Positions 42,004 to 50,511 of a DNA stretch of 64,000 nt are shown one piece after another. The notes under the pieces were generated by a model, which ran no database searches, was not told where the DNA came from, and saw only the letters and a list, made by a program, of their open reading frames with translations. A program made the translations under genes and the position numbers. The stretch is from Pseudomonas sp. SJZ079 (GTDB lineage: Bacteria > Pseudomonadota > Gammaproteobacteria > Pseudomonadales > Pseudomonadaceae), in assembly GCF_007993865.1 (NCBI RefSeq), contig NZ_VIUH01000023.1, positions 1 to 64,000 on the forward strand, written 5' to 3'. Within the stretch, counting starts at the first letter, position 1, and each line of letters starts with the position of its first letter.

Positions 42004-43665
42004 TCAGCCCTGTGATCCAGCCTCGACCAGTTCGGCTTCGCGGATCAGCTTTTTGTTGATCTTGCCGACGCTGGTCTTGGGAATGTCGCTGGCGAAGCGG
42101 ATAGTCCGGGGAATCGCCCATTTGTTGATCCGTCCGCTTTCGACGAATTGCAGCAGGTGCGCTTCAATGGCCTGGCGGTCGAGGCTCTCGCCCAGTTTGC
42201 AGACTACCAGTGCCATGGGGCGTTCCCCCCACTGCTCGTCGGGAATACCCACCACCGCTACTGCATTGACCGACGCATGCGAGCTGATCAGGCTTTCCAG
42301 TTCCAGCGAACTGATCCACTCGCCGCCGGTTTTGATCACGTCCTTGATGCGGTCCTTGATCTCCACCACTCCGCGACCGTCGATCGAGGCCATGTCGCCG
42401 GTGTGCAGCCAGCCGCCATCCCAGAGTTCGGCGCCCTTTTGTGGTTCGCCCAGATAGCCCTGGGTCAGCCAGGGTGCACGCACCACGACCTCGCCCAGCG
42501 CCTCGCCATCGTGCGCCACGTCGTTGCCGTCGGCATCGACGATGCGCAGGTCGACCAACGGGATAGGTACGCCGGTCTTGATACGCAGGGGCAGCTGCTG
42601 GTCCATTGGCAATGCCAGTTCCTCCTCCCGCAGGTGGGTCATGCACAGCAGCGGACAGGTCTCGGACATGCCGTAGCCAACATGGATGCGCATGCCCTTC
42701 CCGGCCGCTTGGCCGGCCAGGCCCAGTGTCAGCGCGCTACCCCCCAGGAGGATCTTCCAGCCGGCGAAATCGGTGCGCTGGCCTTCCTCGCATTCGAGGA
42801 GCATCTGCAGGATGGTTGGCACGCAGTGCGAGAAGCTCACTTTTTCCTCGCGGAACAGGCGAACCAGCATGTTCGGTTCATAACGACCCGGATACACCTG
42901 CTTGACGCCAAGCGTTGTCGCCACATAGGGCACGCCCCAGGCATGCACGTGGAACATCGGGGTGATCGGCATGTAGACGTCGTTGGAGCGCAGCAGCGGC
43001 TGGCCCTCATAGGCTGCGAAGGTACCCAGTTCATTGAGGGTATGCAGCACCAGTTGACGATGCGTGAAGTACACGCCCTTCGGGTTGCCGGTAGTGCCTG
43101 TGGTGTAGAACAGGGTGGCGACCGAGTTCTCGTCGAAATCGGGGAACTCGAAGCTGGCGTCGGCCTGGCTCAGCAACGCCTCGTACTCCCCCAGCAATGG
43201 TAACTCGGCGGGCTGGGCAACGCTGTCGCTCAGCTGAACATAGCCCTTGACGGTGGTCAGCTCAGCGTGGATCTGCGTCAGCAGCGGCAGGAAGTCGTCA
43301 TGCACCAGGACATAATCATCCTCGGCATGGTTCATGGTGTAGACGACCTGCTCCGGCGACAGGCGGATATTCACGGTGTGCAGCACCGCCCCCAGCATCG
43401 GCACGGCAAAGAAGCACTCCAGCGAGCGATGACTGTCCCAGTCCAGCAGGGCCACCGTGTCGCCGGCCTTTACCCCCGCCTCCGTCAGTGCATTGGCCAG
43501 GCGCTGGATGCGCTCGTTGAGGGTGCGGTAGTTGTAGCGCAGCTTATCGGCGTAGACGACTTCCTGATCGGGCTGGTAGCGCACGCCTGACAACAGCAGG
43601 CGCTTGATCAGCAGTGGATAGTCGTATGCGCCTGGCGCCGGCGGAATTATTTTTGTCTTCGCCAT
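42004..43665 (-). CDS. AMP-forming acyl-CoA ligase (medium/long-chain type)
   Basis: Activates a carboxylic acid to its CoA thioester. 553 residues of the ANL superfamily: P-loop YTTGTTGNPKGV (residues 187-198), HVHAWGVPYVATTLGVKQVY, A5 motif GYGMSETCPLL, A7 TGDMA, A8 hinge IKDRIKDVIKTGGEWIS and the A10 Lys in TSVGKINKKLI. Resembles AlkK-type fatty-acid ligases. The ATG at 43665 is chosen over 43671 because GGGAAA directly abuts the latter. Copy A of the 40-bp element lies 139 bp upstream. Substrate could be a medium-chain, terpenoid or aryl-alkanoic acid. Confidence 0.9.
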   Translation of the reverse strand: MAKTKIIPPAPGAYDYPLLIKRLLLSGVRYQPDQEVVYADKLRYNYRTLNERIQRLANALTEAGVKAGDTVALLDWDSHRSLECFFAVPMLGAVLHTVNIRLSPEQVVYTMNHAEDDYVLVHDDFLPLLTQIHAELTTVKGYVQLSDSVAQPAELPLLGEYEALLSQADASFEFPDFDENSVATLFYTTGTTGNPKGVYFTHRQLVLHTLNELGTFAAYEGQPLLRSNDVYMPITPMFHVHAWGVPYVATTLGVKQVYPGRYEPNMLVRLFREEKVSFSHCVPTILQMLLECEEGQRTDFAGWKILLGGSALTLGLAGQAAGKGMRIHVGYGMSETCPLLCMTHLREEELALPMDQQLPLRIKTGVPIPLVDLRIVDADGNDVAHDGEALGEVVVRAPWLTQGYLGEPQKGAELWDGGWLHTGDMASIDGRGVVEIKDRIKDVIKTGGEWISSLELESLISSHASVNAVAVVGIPDEQWGERPMALVVCKLGESLDRQAIEAHLLQFVESGRINKWAIPRTIRFASDIPKTSVGKINKKLIREAELVEAGSQG

Positions 43666-43803
43666 GATCATTTTCCCAACGTTGGTCTTCTGATTTTTTG
43701 GTTATGCGAGCGCAGGGCACTCACCTACCTGCACACGCAGGGCTCAAAGCCACGAAACGGCCGTCCGCTCAATAGGACCAACAGTAAATAGCCACCCTCC
43801 TGG

Positions 43804-43843
43804 CGGCTTTACATTCCGTGTCAAAAACTACTCATTTAATGAC
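43804..43843 (-). promoter_or_regulatory. 40-bp conserved element, copy A (acyl-CoA ligase promoter)
   Basis: On the plus strand CGGCTTTACATTCC is followed by GTGTCA, AAA, ACT, AC, TCATTT, A, ATGAC. The same block order and spacing recur at 58382-58421 and 61902-61941. It precedes the ligase start by 139 bp. Likely an operator for the AraC regulator at 62.0 kb; inferred only. Confidence 0.75.
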
Positions 43844-43910
43844 AAGCTCGCGCCGTTTCTACGACCGCTCCGAGGCGTTCTCAGCGCGAAAGCTGCGCCG
43901 CCAAGAGAAG

Positions 43911-43932
43911 AGGCCCGGCACTTGGCCGGGGC
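43911..43932 (-). terminator. Probable terminator after the acyl-CoA dehydrogenase gene
   Basis: CCCGGC (43914-43919) pairs with GCCGGG (43925-43930) around ACTTG, with further G-C pairs outside. The left flank AAGAGAAGA is U-rich on the minus strand. It stands 21 bp past the dehydrogenase stop, so the ligase downstream probably depends on its own promoter. Confidence 0.65.
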
Positions 43933-43952
43933 TGCTGTTCGACACAGGCCGC

Positions 43953-45731
43953 TTAGAACTGCGCGGCGTCCAGCAGGTACAGGCTCTCGCTACCGGCCTT
44001 GACCGAGGCGGTCAGGGAGTGGATGCGCGGCAGAATGCGGGCGAAGTAGAAGCGCGCGGTGCCCAGCTTGCTCACGTAGAAGTCGTCCTGGTCCTGCTTG
44101 GCCAGCGCGGTGCGCGCCATCAGCGCCCACATATAGGCGTAGGCGGTGTAACCGAACACCTGCAGGTACTCCACCGAGGCGGCGCCCACTTCGTTGGGGT
44201 TGGCCTTGGCGCGCTCCAGCAGGTCGGCGGTCATCAGCTCCAGGTTGCCAATGGCCTCTTTCAGCGGGTTGACGAACTCGTTCAGCGAGGTATCGGCGCT
44301 GTCGGTGAAGGCCTTGACCTCTTCGGCGAAGTGCTTGTAGAACGCCCCGCCGCTACCGACCACCTTGCGTCCGACCAGGTCGAGGGCCTGGATGCCGTTG
44401 GTGCCTTCGTAGATCTGGGTGATGCGGCAGTCGCGGATCAGCTGCTCCTGGCCCCACTCGCGGATATAGCCGTGGCCGCCGAAGATCTGCTGGCCATGGG
44501 TAGTGGTTTCCAGCGCCATGTCGGTGAGGAAGGCCTTGGCCACCGGAGTCAACAGCGCCACCAGCTCTTCGGCGCGCTTGCGGGTAGCGGCATCTTCACT
44601 GTACTTGGCGGTGTCCAGCTGCATGGCCACGTAGCTGGAGAAGGCGCGACCGCCCTCGTTCAGCGCCTTCATGGTCAGCAGCATGCGGCGCACGTCCGGG
44701 TGCACGATGATCGGGTCGGCCACCTTATCTTTAGCCAGCGGGCCGGTCGGCGCGCGGCTCTGGATGCGCTCGCGGGCGTATGCCACGGCGTTCTGGTAGC
44801 TGCGCTCGCCCAGGGACAGGCCCTGGATGCCGACGCCCAGACGCTCGTAGTTCATCATGGTGAACATGGCCGCCAGGCCCTTGTTCGGCGCATCGACTAT
44901 CCAGCCGGTGGCTCCGTCGAAGTTCATCACGCAGGTAGCGGAAGCTTTGATGCCCATCTTGTGCTCGATCGAGCCGCAGGACAGCGCGTTCTTCTCGCCC
45001 AGGCTGCCATCGGCATTGACCATGAACTTCGGCACCAGGAACAGCGAGATGCCTTTCGGCCCGGCTGGGGCGTCCGGCAGCTTGGCCAGCACCAGGTGGA
45101 TGATGTTCTCGGTGAGGTCGTGCTCGCCGCCGGTGATGAAGATCTTGGTGCCGGAAATCTTGAAGCTGCCGTCGGCCTGCGGTTCGGCCTTGGTGCGGAT
45201 GATGCCCAGGTCGGTGCCGGCGTGTGGCTCGGTCAGGCACATGGAACCGGCCCAGGTGCCGGCGTACATGTTCGGCAGGTACTTCTGCTTCAGCTCTTCG
45301 CTGGCGTGGGCGTTGAGCGACAGGCAGGCGCCGGCCGTGAGCATCGGATAGAGGCCGAACGACAGGTTGGCCGAGTTGACCATTTCCTCGACTTGGGCCG
45401 AGATCGCCTTGGGCATGCCCATGCCGCCAAACAGCGGGTCGCCGCCGACGCCGACCCAGCCGCCCTCGGCAAAGGTGCGGTAGGCCGCCGGGAAACCGGC
45501 CGGGGTCTTCACCGCGCCGTTGTCCCAGCTGCAGCCTTCCTCGTCGCCACTGCGATTGAGCGGCGCGATGCTACCCGCGGTGACCTTGCCGGCTTCTTCG
45601 AGGATGGCGGCAGCGGTGTCTTCGTCCACCACTTCGGCCAGGGCCGGCAGTTGGCTCCACAGTTTGGAGACTTCGAACACTTCATTGAGCACGAAGCGCA
45701 TGTCGCGCAGGGGGGCTTGGTAGTCAGCCAT
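43953..45731 (-). CDS. Acyl-CoA dehydrogenase (large, C-terminal-extended type)
   Basis: Flavin enzyme introducing the 2,3 double bond into an acyl-CoA. 592 residues, longer than the 380-residue classical form, because of a C-terminal extension (about 460-592) seen in the FadE5/DmdC-like group. Visible are the FAD/substrate segments MCLTEPHAGTDLG and KIFITGGEHDL, and the catalytic Glu region RITQIYEGTNGIQALDLVGR. The ATG at 45731 (MADYQAPLRDMRFVLNEVFE) is preceded by GAGAG. It lies 51 bp after the TetR gene and probably shares its transcript. Confidence 0.92.
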   Translation of the reverse strand: MADYQAPLRDMRFVLNEVFEVSKLWSQLPALAEVVDEDTAAAILEEAGKVTAGSIAPLNRSGDEEGCSWDNGAVKTPAGFPAAYRTFAEGGWVGVGGDPLFGGMGMPKAISAQVEEMVNSANLSFGLYPMLTAGACLSLNAHASEELKQKYLPNMYAGTWAGSMCLTEPHAGTDLGIIRTKAEPQADGSFKISGTKIFITGGEHDLTENIIHLVLAKLPDAPAGPKGISLFLVPKFMVNADGSLGEKNALSCGSIEHKMGIKASATCVMNFDGATGWIVDAPNKGLAAMFTMMNYERLGVGIQGLSLGERSYQNAVAYARERIQSRAPTGPLAKDKVADPIIVHPDVRRMLLTMKALNEGGRAFSSYVAMQLDTAKYSEDAATRKRAEELVALLTPVAKAFLTDMALETTTHGQQIFGGHGYIREWGQEQLIRDCRITQIYEGTNGIQALDLVGRKVVGSGGAFYKHFAEEVKAFTDSADTSLNEFVNPLKEAIGNLELMTADLLERAKANPNEVGAASVEYLQVFGYTAYAYMWALMARTALAKQDQDDFYVSKLGTARFYFARILPRIHSLTASVKAGSESLYLLDAAQF

Positions 45732-45782
45732 GATTGAATCTCTCAAGTAAAAAGGGCGTGAGTAGCCCGAAGGAAGTAGGGT

Positions 45783-46460
45783 TCAGGCCTGCGGGACAGC
45801 AGTAACGGCTTGCAGTGCTACGACGGTCGAGCCGTCATGATCTGCTTGCGGCAGTACGCCGGACAAAGCTCTCATGATCATGTCATGGGTCAGGGCCAGC
45901 CTTTGTGCGGTGTCCAGGCCGCTGGCTGCGCCAGAAATCGACAGGCCGTTGAGCCAGGTCACTGTTGTCTGCACACAGGCCCTGAGCACCGTATCGGCTG
46001 CTCGAGCGCCCGCCGCGCGCAGACGAGACAAGAGTTCGTGTTCATACTGCTCGCGCATCTGGCGAATCTGCTGGCAGTGCGCCGGCGACAAGTTGCGCTG
46101 CTCCTGTTCAGCCATGAGGAAATGCAAGCTGCGCCGCTCATGTAGTGCGATATGCGCCCGCAGCAGACCTTCCAGGCGCTGCGTGGCCGAGCCCGCGCGG
46201 GTCAGCGTCGCCGCGTCGTGCAGGTCTTCGTAGAGCTCCTCGATCAGTTCGAAGAGCATTTGCTCCTTGCTGACGAAATGGTGGTAGAACGAGCCGGCGC
46301 CGATTCCCAGGCGCAGGGCCAGTTCGCGCATGCCGACCCGAGAGAACCCACGTTCGGCGAACAGCTCCAGGGCCTTGCTGCGAATCTGCTCGATCCGCGC
46401 CAGCGACGCATCATCTGTCTGCTCGGGACAGTCGTGACTGGTTTTGCGCTTGGTATTCAT
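45783..46460 (-). CDS. TetR-family regulator within the acyl-CoA operon
   Basis: 225 residues. The HTH spans about 20-65 (ALELFAERGFSRVGMRELAL, then RLGIGAGSFYHHFVSKEQML); the C-terminal domain is variable. It sits between the 3-hydroxyacyl-CoA dehydrogenase and acyl-CoA dehydrogenase genes in the same orientation and is therefore likely an acyl-CoA-responsive repressor of this operon, by analogy with PsrA/FadR-type TetR proteins. Confidence 0.87.
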   Translation of the reverse strand: MNTKRKTSHDCPEQTDDASLARIEQIRSKALELFAERGFSRVGMRELALRLGIGAGSFYHHFVSKEQMLFELIEELYEDLHDAATLTRAGSATQRLEGLLRAHIALHERRSLHFLMAEQEQRNLSPAHCQQIRQMREQYEHELLSRLRAAGARAADTVLRACVQTTVTWLNGLSISGAASGLDTAQRLALTHDMIMRALSGVLPQADHDGSTVVALQAVTAVPQA

Positions 46461-46510
46461 GACGATGGACTCCTTGGCGCACCCGACAGCGCTCAGTACC
46501 CGGCTACGGA

Positions 46511-47362
46511 TCAGGGATAGCGATGAAAGCCTTCGCCGCTCTTGCGGCCAAGGCGACCGGCCGCCACCAACTCGCGCAGCAGCGGCGCAGGACGGTACTT
46601 GGGATCGCCGAACTCACGCTGGAAGGCTTCCACAATCGCCAGCAGGGTATCCAGGCCGATCAGGTCGGCCAGCGCCAGCGGCCCCATGGGCTGGCCACAC
46701 CCCAGCTTCATGCCGGTATCGATATCCTCGGCGCTGGCCAAGCCCTCCTGCAGGACGAAGATGGCCTCGTTGATCATCGGTACCAGGATGCGATTGACCA
46801 CAAATCCCGGACGATTACCGGCGCTGATGGCGACCTTGCCGATGTGCTCGGCGAAGGCCAGGGTATGCGCCTGGCAGCTATCACTGGTCTGCACACCGCG
46901 GATCACCTCCACCAGCGCCATCAGCGGCACCGGGTTGAAGAAGTGCAGACCGATGCACCGCTCTGGGTGGCTGACCCGCGCAGCGAGCTGACTGATCGAC
47001 AGCGACGAGGTGTTACTGGCGATGATCGCCTGGGCATCGACTTGGGCACTGAGCTGTTCGAGGATGCGCAGCTTGAGTTCGAGGTTCTCGGTGGCTGCCT
47101 CGATCACCAGTCCGGCATTGGCCAGACTGGCATAATCGGTCGAGGTGCTGATCCGCTCCAGGCTCTCCTCACGCTGCTCGGCCGTCAGCATCCCCTTCTG
47201 CACCTGGCGTTCCAGGCCGCCGGCGATGCCATTACGGGCCTGGTCCAGCGCCGCCACGGCAACATCCACCAGGGTCACCTGGAAACCGGCCAGGGCACAC
47301 ACTTGAGCGATGCCGCTGCCCATGATTCCGGCGCCGACCACGCCAATTCTTTCCAGATTCAT
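46511..47362 (-). CDS. 3-hydroxyacyl-CoA dehydrogenase (Hbd/PaaH type)
   Basis: NAD-dependent oxidation of 3-hydroxyacyl-CoA. 283 residues: Rossmann motif GVVGAGIMGSGIAQVCA at the start, catalytic His in GLHFFNPVPLMALVEVI, substrate domain with NRPGFVVNRILVPMINEA and GCGQPMGPLALADLIGLD. Length equals the 3-hydroxybutyryl-CoA dehydrogenase group. The ATG at 47362 with AGGTGA 6 nt before it is preferred over a GTG 9 nt upstream. The thiolase gene ends 22 bp before. Confidence 0.93.
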   Translation of the reverse strand: MNLERIGVVGAGIMGSGIAQVCALAGFQVTLVDVAVAALDQARNGIAGGLERQVQKGMLTAEQREESLERISTSTDYASLANAGLVIEAATENLELKLRILEQLSAQVDAQAIIASNTSSLSISQLAARVSHPERCIGLHFFNPVPLMALVEVIRGVQTSDSCQAHTLAFAEHIGKVAISAGNRPGFVVNRILVPMINEAIFVLQEGLASAEDIDTGMKLGCGQPMGPLALADLIGLDTLLAIVEAFQREFGDPKYRPAPLLRELVAAGRLGRKSGEGFHRYP

Positions 47363-47384
47363 GCTGTTCACCTGTCAGTGCCGT

Positions 47385-48569
47385 TCAGACGCGTTCAAAA
47401 ATCGCTGCGATGCCCTGGCCGCCGCCGATGCACATGGTCGCCAGGGCGTAGCGACCCTGGGTGCGCTGCAGCTCGTGGATGGCCTTGGTGACGATGACCG
47501 CCCCGGAGGCGCCGACCGGATGGCCAAGGGAAATGCCCGAACCATTGGGGTTGACCTTGGCTGGATCGAAGTCCAGTTCGCGGGCCACCGCGCAGGCTTG
47601 AGCGGCAAAGGCTTCGTTGGACTCGATGACGTCCAGGTCGGAAACCTTCAGGCCAGCGCGCTGCAGGGCCAGACGGGTCGCCGGAATCGGTCCCAGGCCC
47701 ATCAGTTCCGGCTCTACACCGGCATGGGCGTAGCTCACCAGGCGCGCCAGCGGGCGCAGTCCATCACGCTGTACTGCCGTCGCGCTGGCCATGACCACCG
47801 CGGCGGCGCCGTCGTTGAGTCCCGAGGCGTTGCCAGCGGTTACCGTGCCGTCTCGCTTGAATGCCGTGCGCATCTGCGCCAACTGTTCCAGAGTGGTCTC
47901 CCCGCGCACGTGCTCGTCGACCTCGAACAGTTGCACACCTTTGCGCGTCTTCAGCTCGACCGGGACAATCTGCCCGAGAAAACGTCCCTCGGCGATGGCC
48001 CGCGCCGCTCGCTGCTGGCTCTCCAGGGCCAGGGTATCCTGAGCTTCGCGGCTGATGCCCATGCGCTCGGCGATGTTCTCCGCGGTGACACCCATGTGAA
48101 TGTTGTGGAAGGGGTCATGCAGGATGCCTAGCATGTAGTCGACGGCTTTCATATCGCCCATGCGCCCGCCCCAGCGGGCGCCAGGCAACAGATAGGCGCC
48201 GCGACTCATGGACTCGGCGCCAGCGCCAACGGCGATGTCGCAGTCGCCCAGCAGCAAGCTCTGCGCCGCCGAGACGATGGCCTGCAGGCCGGAACCGCAG
48301 AGGCGGTTGACGTTGAAGGCCGGGCTTTCCTTGGGAATGCCCGCGTTGACGGCCGCCACCCGTGAGAGATAGGCGTCCTGCGGCTCGCTGGGAATGACTG
48401 TACCCATCACCAGGTGACCCACCTGCGAGGCGTCGCAGCCGCTGCGTTGCAGTGCGGCCTTGACTGCGGTGGTGGCCAGATCGGCCAGCGGTACATCCTT
48501 GAGCGATCCGCCGAAGGAGCCGATCGCCGTCCTGGCGGCGCTAACGATGAAAACTTCAGGATTGGACAT
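47385..48569 (-). CDS. Acetyl-CoA acetyltransferase / 3-ketoacyl-CoA thiolase
   Basis: 394 residues of the thiolase family: nucleophile Cys in NRLCGSGLQAIVSA (about residue 90), His in SLGHPVGASGAVIVTKA (about 350) and second Cys in ATMCIGGGQGIAAIFERV (about 379). Completes a partial beta-oxidation set with the downstream dehydrogenases; no enoyl-CoA hydratase is encoded in the block. First gene of the minus-strand operon, divergent from the AraC gene across 169 bp. Confidence 0.93.
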   Translation of the reverse strand: MSNPEVFIVSAARTAIGSFGGSLKDVPLADLATTAVKAALQRSGCDASQVGHLVMGTVIPSEPQDAYLSRVAAVNAGIPKESPAFNVNRLCGSGLQAIVSAAQSLLLGDCDIAVGAGAESMSRGAYLLPGARWGGRMGDMKAVDYMLGILHDPFHNIHMGVTAENIAERMGISREAQDTLALESQQRAARAIAEGRFLGQIVPVELKTRKGVQLFEVDEHVRGETTLEQLAQMRTAFKRDGTVTAGNASGLNDGAAAVVMASATAVQRDGLRPLARLVSYAHAGVEPELMGLGPIPATRLALQRAGLKVSDLDVIESNEAFAAQACAVARELDFDPAKVNPNGSGISLGHPVGASGAVIVTKAIHELQRTQGRYALATMCIGGGQGIAAIFERV

Positions 48570-48738
48570 GGGAGATTCCTATGGCGCTGGCATCCTGAGG
48601 ATGCGAGAGAAGGTTGGGCGCGAGGCCGTCACAGCGAGATAGACTAGGGGGCAACATGCCCCCTGCCTATGCCGAAAATGACCGCTTTGTCTGATGTTTT
48701 TTGCAACCTCCGATAACCACCCGCAACGAGCGAGCGCC

Positions 48739-49752
48739 ATGCAAGAGAAGGACTCGGTGTCCACGTATTTTGTCCGTGCCGCCCTCTACGGGCTGGGTGA
48801 TGACCCACAGCGTATTAGCCAGGTCCTGCTGCGGGCAGGCATCGCCGAGCCGTTGCTGTCAGCATCCAACACTCGCGTCGCCGCCACGCGATTTGCCGCC
48901 CTGTGGCTGGCGGTGGCCCAGGAGTTGGACGATGAGTTCCTTGGCTACGATTCCCACGGCATGCCCCTGGGCAGCTTCGCCCTGATATCCCGCGGCCTGA
49001 TCCAGACGGACAGCCTCGGTCAGGCCTTGCGCCAGTGCCTGGGCAGCTTGCGCCTGTTCATAAGAGACATTCAGGGCAAGCTGTCGCTGCACGGAGAGCG
49101 TGCGGTGATCAGCTTGCACAACCACCAGCAGGACCCGACGGTGCGTAGCGTCGCCGAGGAAATCTACCTGAGTGCAGTACTGGGCCTGCTCTGTTGGCTG
49201 GCGGGAAGGCGTATTCCCATTGATCGCTCGCAGTTCGGTCATCCGCGGCCCGACCATAGCGATGACCACCTCTTCTGGGGGCCAAACCTGACCTACGAGG
49301 CGAGCCATACCGAAATCGAGTTCGCCGCCAGCTATCTGCAACTGCCGGTGGTGCAAGATCTGCCGGCGCTGAAAAGCTTCCTGCGCACCTCGCCACAATG
49401 GCTGATCGTCCGCTTCAGCAACCGCCAGGGACTCAGTGCCTGGGTGTACAAGGCGTTGCGCCATTGCAGCTACGAACAGTGGCCGACCCTGGCTGAGATG
49501 GCGGCCGAACGGACCACGAGTGTCGCCAGCTTCCGCCGCCAGTTGCAACGCGAGGGCTTCTCATTTCAGGAATTGAAAGACGAGGTACGCCGCGCCATTG
49601 CCTTTGACTGCCTGCACAACCGCGAGTTGAGTATCGCGGCGATTGCCGAGAAAGCCGGTTTCCGCGAAGCCAGCGCCTTTCACCGGGCCTTCAAGCAGTG
49701 GACGGGCGAAAGTCCCGGCCACTATCGAATGAAATGGCAAAAGGACGCCTAA
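48739..49752 (+). CDS. AraC-family regulator (OruR/ArgR-like N-terminal domain)
   Basis: 337 residues. N-terminal arabinose-binding-like domain of the type found with OruR (LVSASNTRVAATRFAALWLA-like segment and GSFALISRGLIQTDSLGQAL), then a C-terminal HTH pair with SVASFRRQLQREGFSFQELK and LSIAAIAEKAGFREASAFHR. ATG at 48739 (MQEKDSVSTY); a start 45 nt upstream is open but the family begins here. Divergent from the thiolase operon and so its likely activator. It is paralogous in architecture to the AraC gene at 62.0 kb. Confidence 0.85.
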   Translation: MQEKDSVSTYFVRAALYGLGDDPQRISQVLLRAGIAEPLLSASNTRVAATRFAALWLAVAQELDDEFLGYDSHGMPLGSFALISRGLIQTDSLGQALRQCLGSLRLFIRDIQGKLSLHGERAVISLHNHQQDPTVRSVAEEIYLSAVLGLLCWLAGRRIPIDRSQFGHPRPDHSDDHLFWGPNLTYEASHTEIEFAASYLQLPVVQDLPALKSFLRTSPQWLIVRFSNRQGLSAWVYKALRHCSYEQWPTLAEMAAERTTSVASFRRQLQREGFSFQELKDEVRRAIAFDCLHNRELSIAAIAEKAGFREASAFHRAFKQWTGESPGHYRMKWQKDA

Positions 49753-49808
49753 CAGGCCGTTGAAAAACTACCTACAGGGACAGCCGGGGTTGCACCTGGC
49801 CGTCGCCA

Positions 49809-50400
49809 TTATTCCTGCGGCGCAAAAGGGGGCAAACCGGCGTTCTGCAACGGTCCGATCGAAGGTCCGGTCGTTTGCCGCAGCGCGGCAATTTCGTCCC
49901 AGATGACGTTTACCAGGTGACTGCGGCGCTCATAGAATCGCCGCCCTATCGCGAGATAGATCGGTGCCTCGCCGAAGGGGACCGGCAATACCTCCAGGCG
50001 GAGCTGTCCGCCGGACGATAGAGCACCAAGCGGGTGACACCCAGGGCGCGTAGCGGATCCGCCTTTCCAGAGCGACGCCATATAGGCTTGATATTCTGAC
50101 GTTACCGAAGCCCCGGCGGCGCCACTGTACAAACCCTCCTCCACCCCCGTCCACCCCCGCCAGGCATCGACGCCATGGTTGGGGGACAAAATTCACACGC
50201 CATCCCTGGCGCTCCGCCGCCTGCCGGATCAGCTGTTGGCTGCTCCCCTCGCGGTCGGGAAAGGTGAAGGGTGGAAAAGCCTCGTCGCTGATGCACACGG
50301 ACAGCGTTGCCCCTATACGGGAGCGGCCATACAGAGCGGCAGCAGGAGAACTGCCAGGAACCGGCGGGATCGGCTGATTCCCTGCCCTGCCTCGCTCCCG
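49809..50400 (-). pseudogene. Frameshifted periplasmic solute-binding protein
   Basis: Pieces of one SBP_bac_3-type protein lie in at least three frames. A signal peptide (SRRFLAVLLLPLCMAA) lies in one, LSVCISDEAFPPFTFPDREG to FVPQPWRRCLAGV in the next, and GLYSGAAGASVTSEYQAYMA with the C-terminal PFGEAPIYLAIGRRFYERRS in another. A short tandem repeat (CCACCCCCGT, near 50141-50160) marks one of the breaks. No intact product is possible. Confidence 0.8.
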
Positions 50401-50511
50401 CGCGGACACACTGCCAGCCTTCGTCCGTACAAAAAACTCAAGGCTTCGGTGTATCCGCCAAGGCAACGCCGCCATCGTTTACCGTTTAGGATTCTGAGTA
50501 GCAGCGACACC

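Noticed and set aside
43780..43860. Sigma-54 (-24/-12) promoter within the 40-bp element
   Set aside because: No GG-N10-GC pair in the right context is shared by the three copies, so only an activator site is proposed.
43818..45737. 639-codon plus frame
   Set aside because: Antisense to the acyl-CoA dehydrogenase gene; no domain, no ribosome site.
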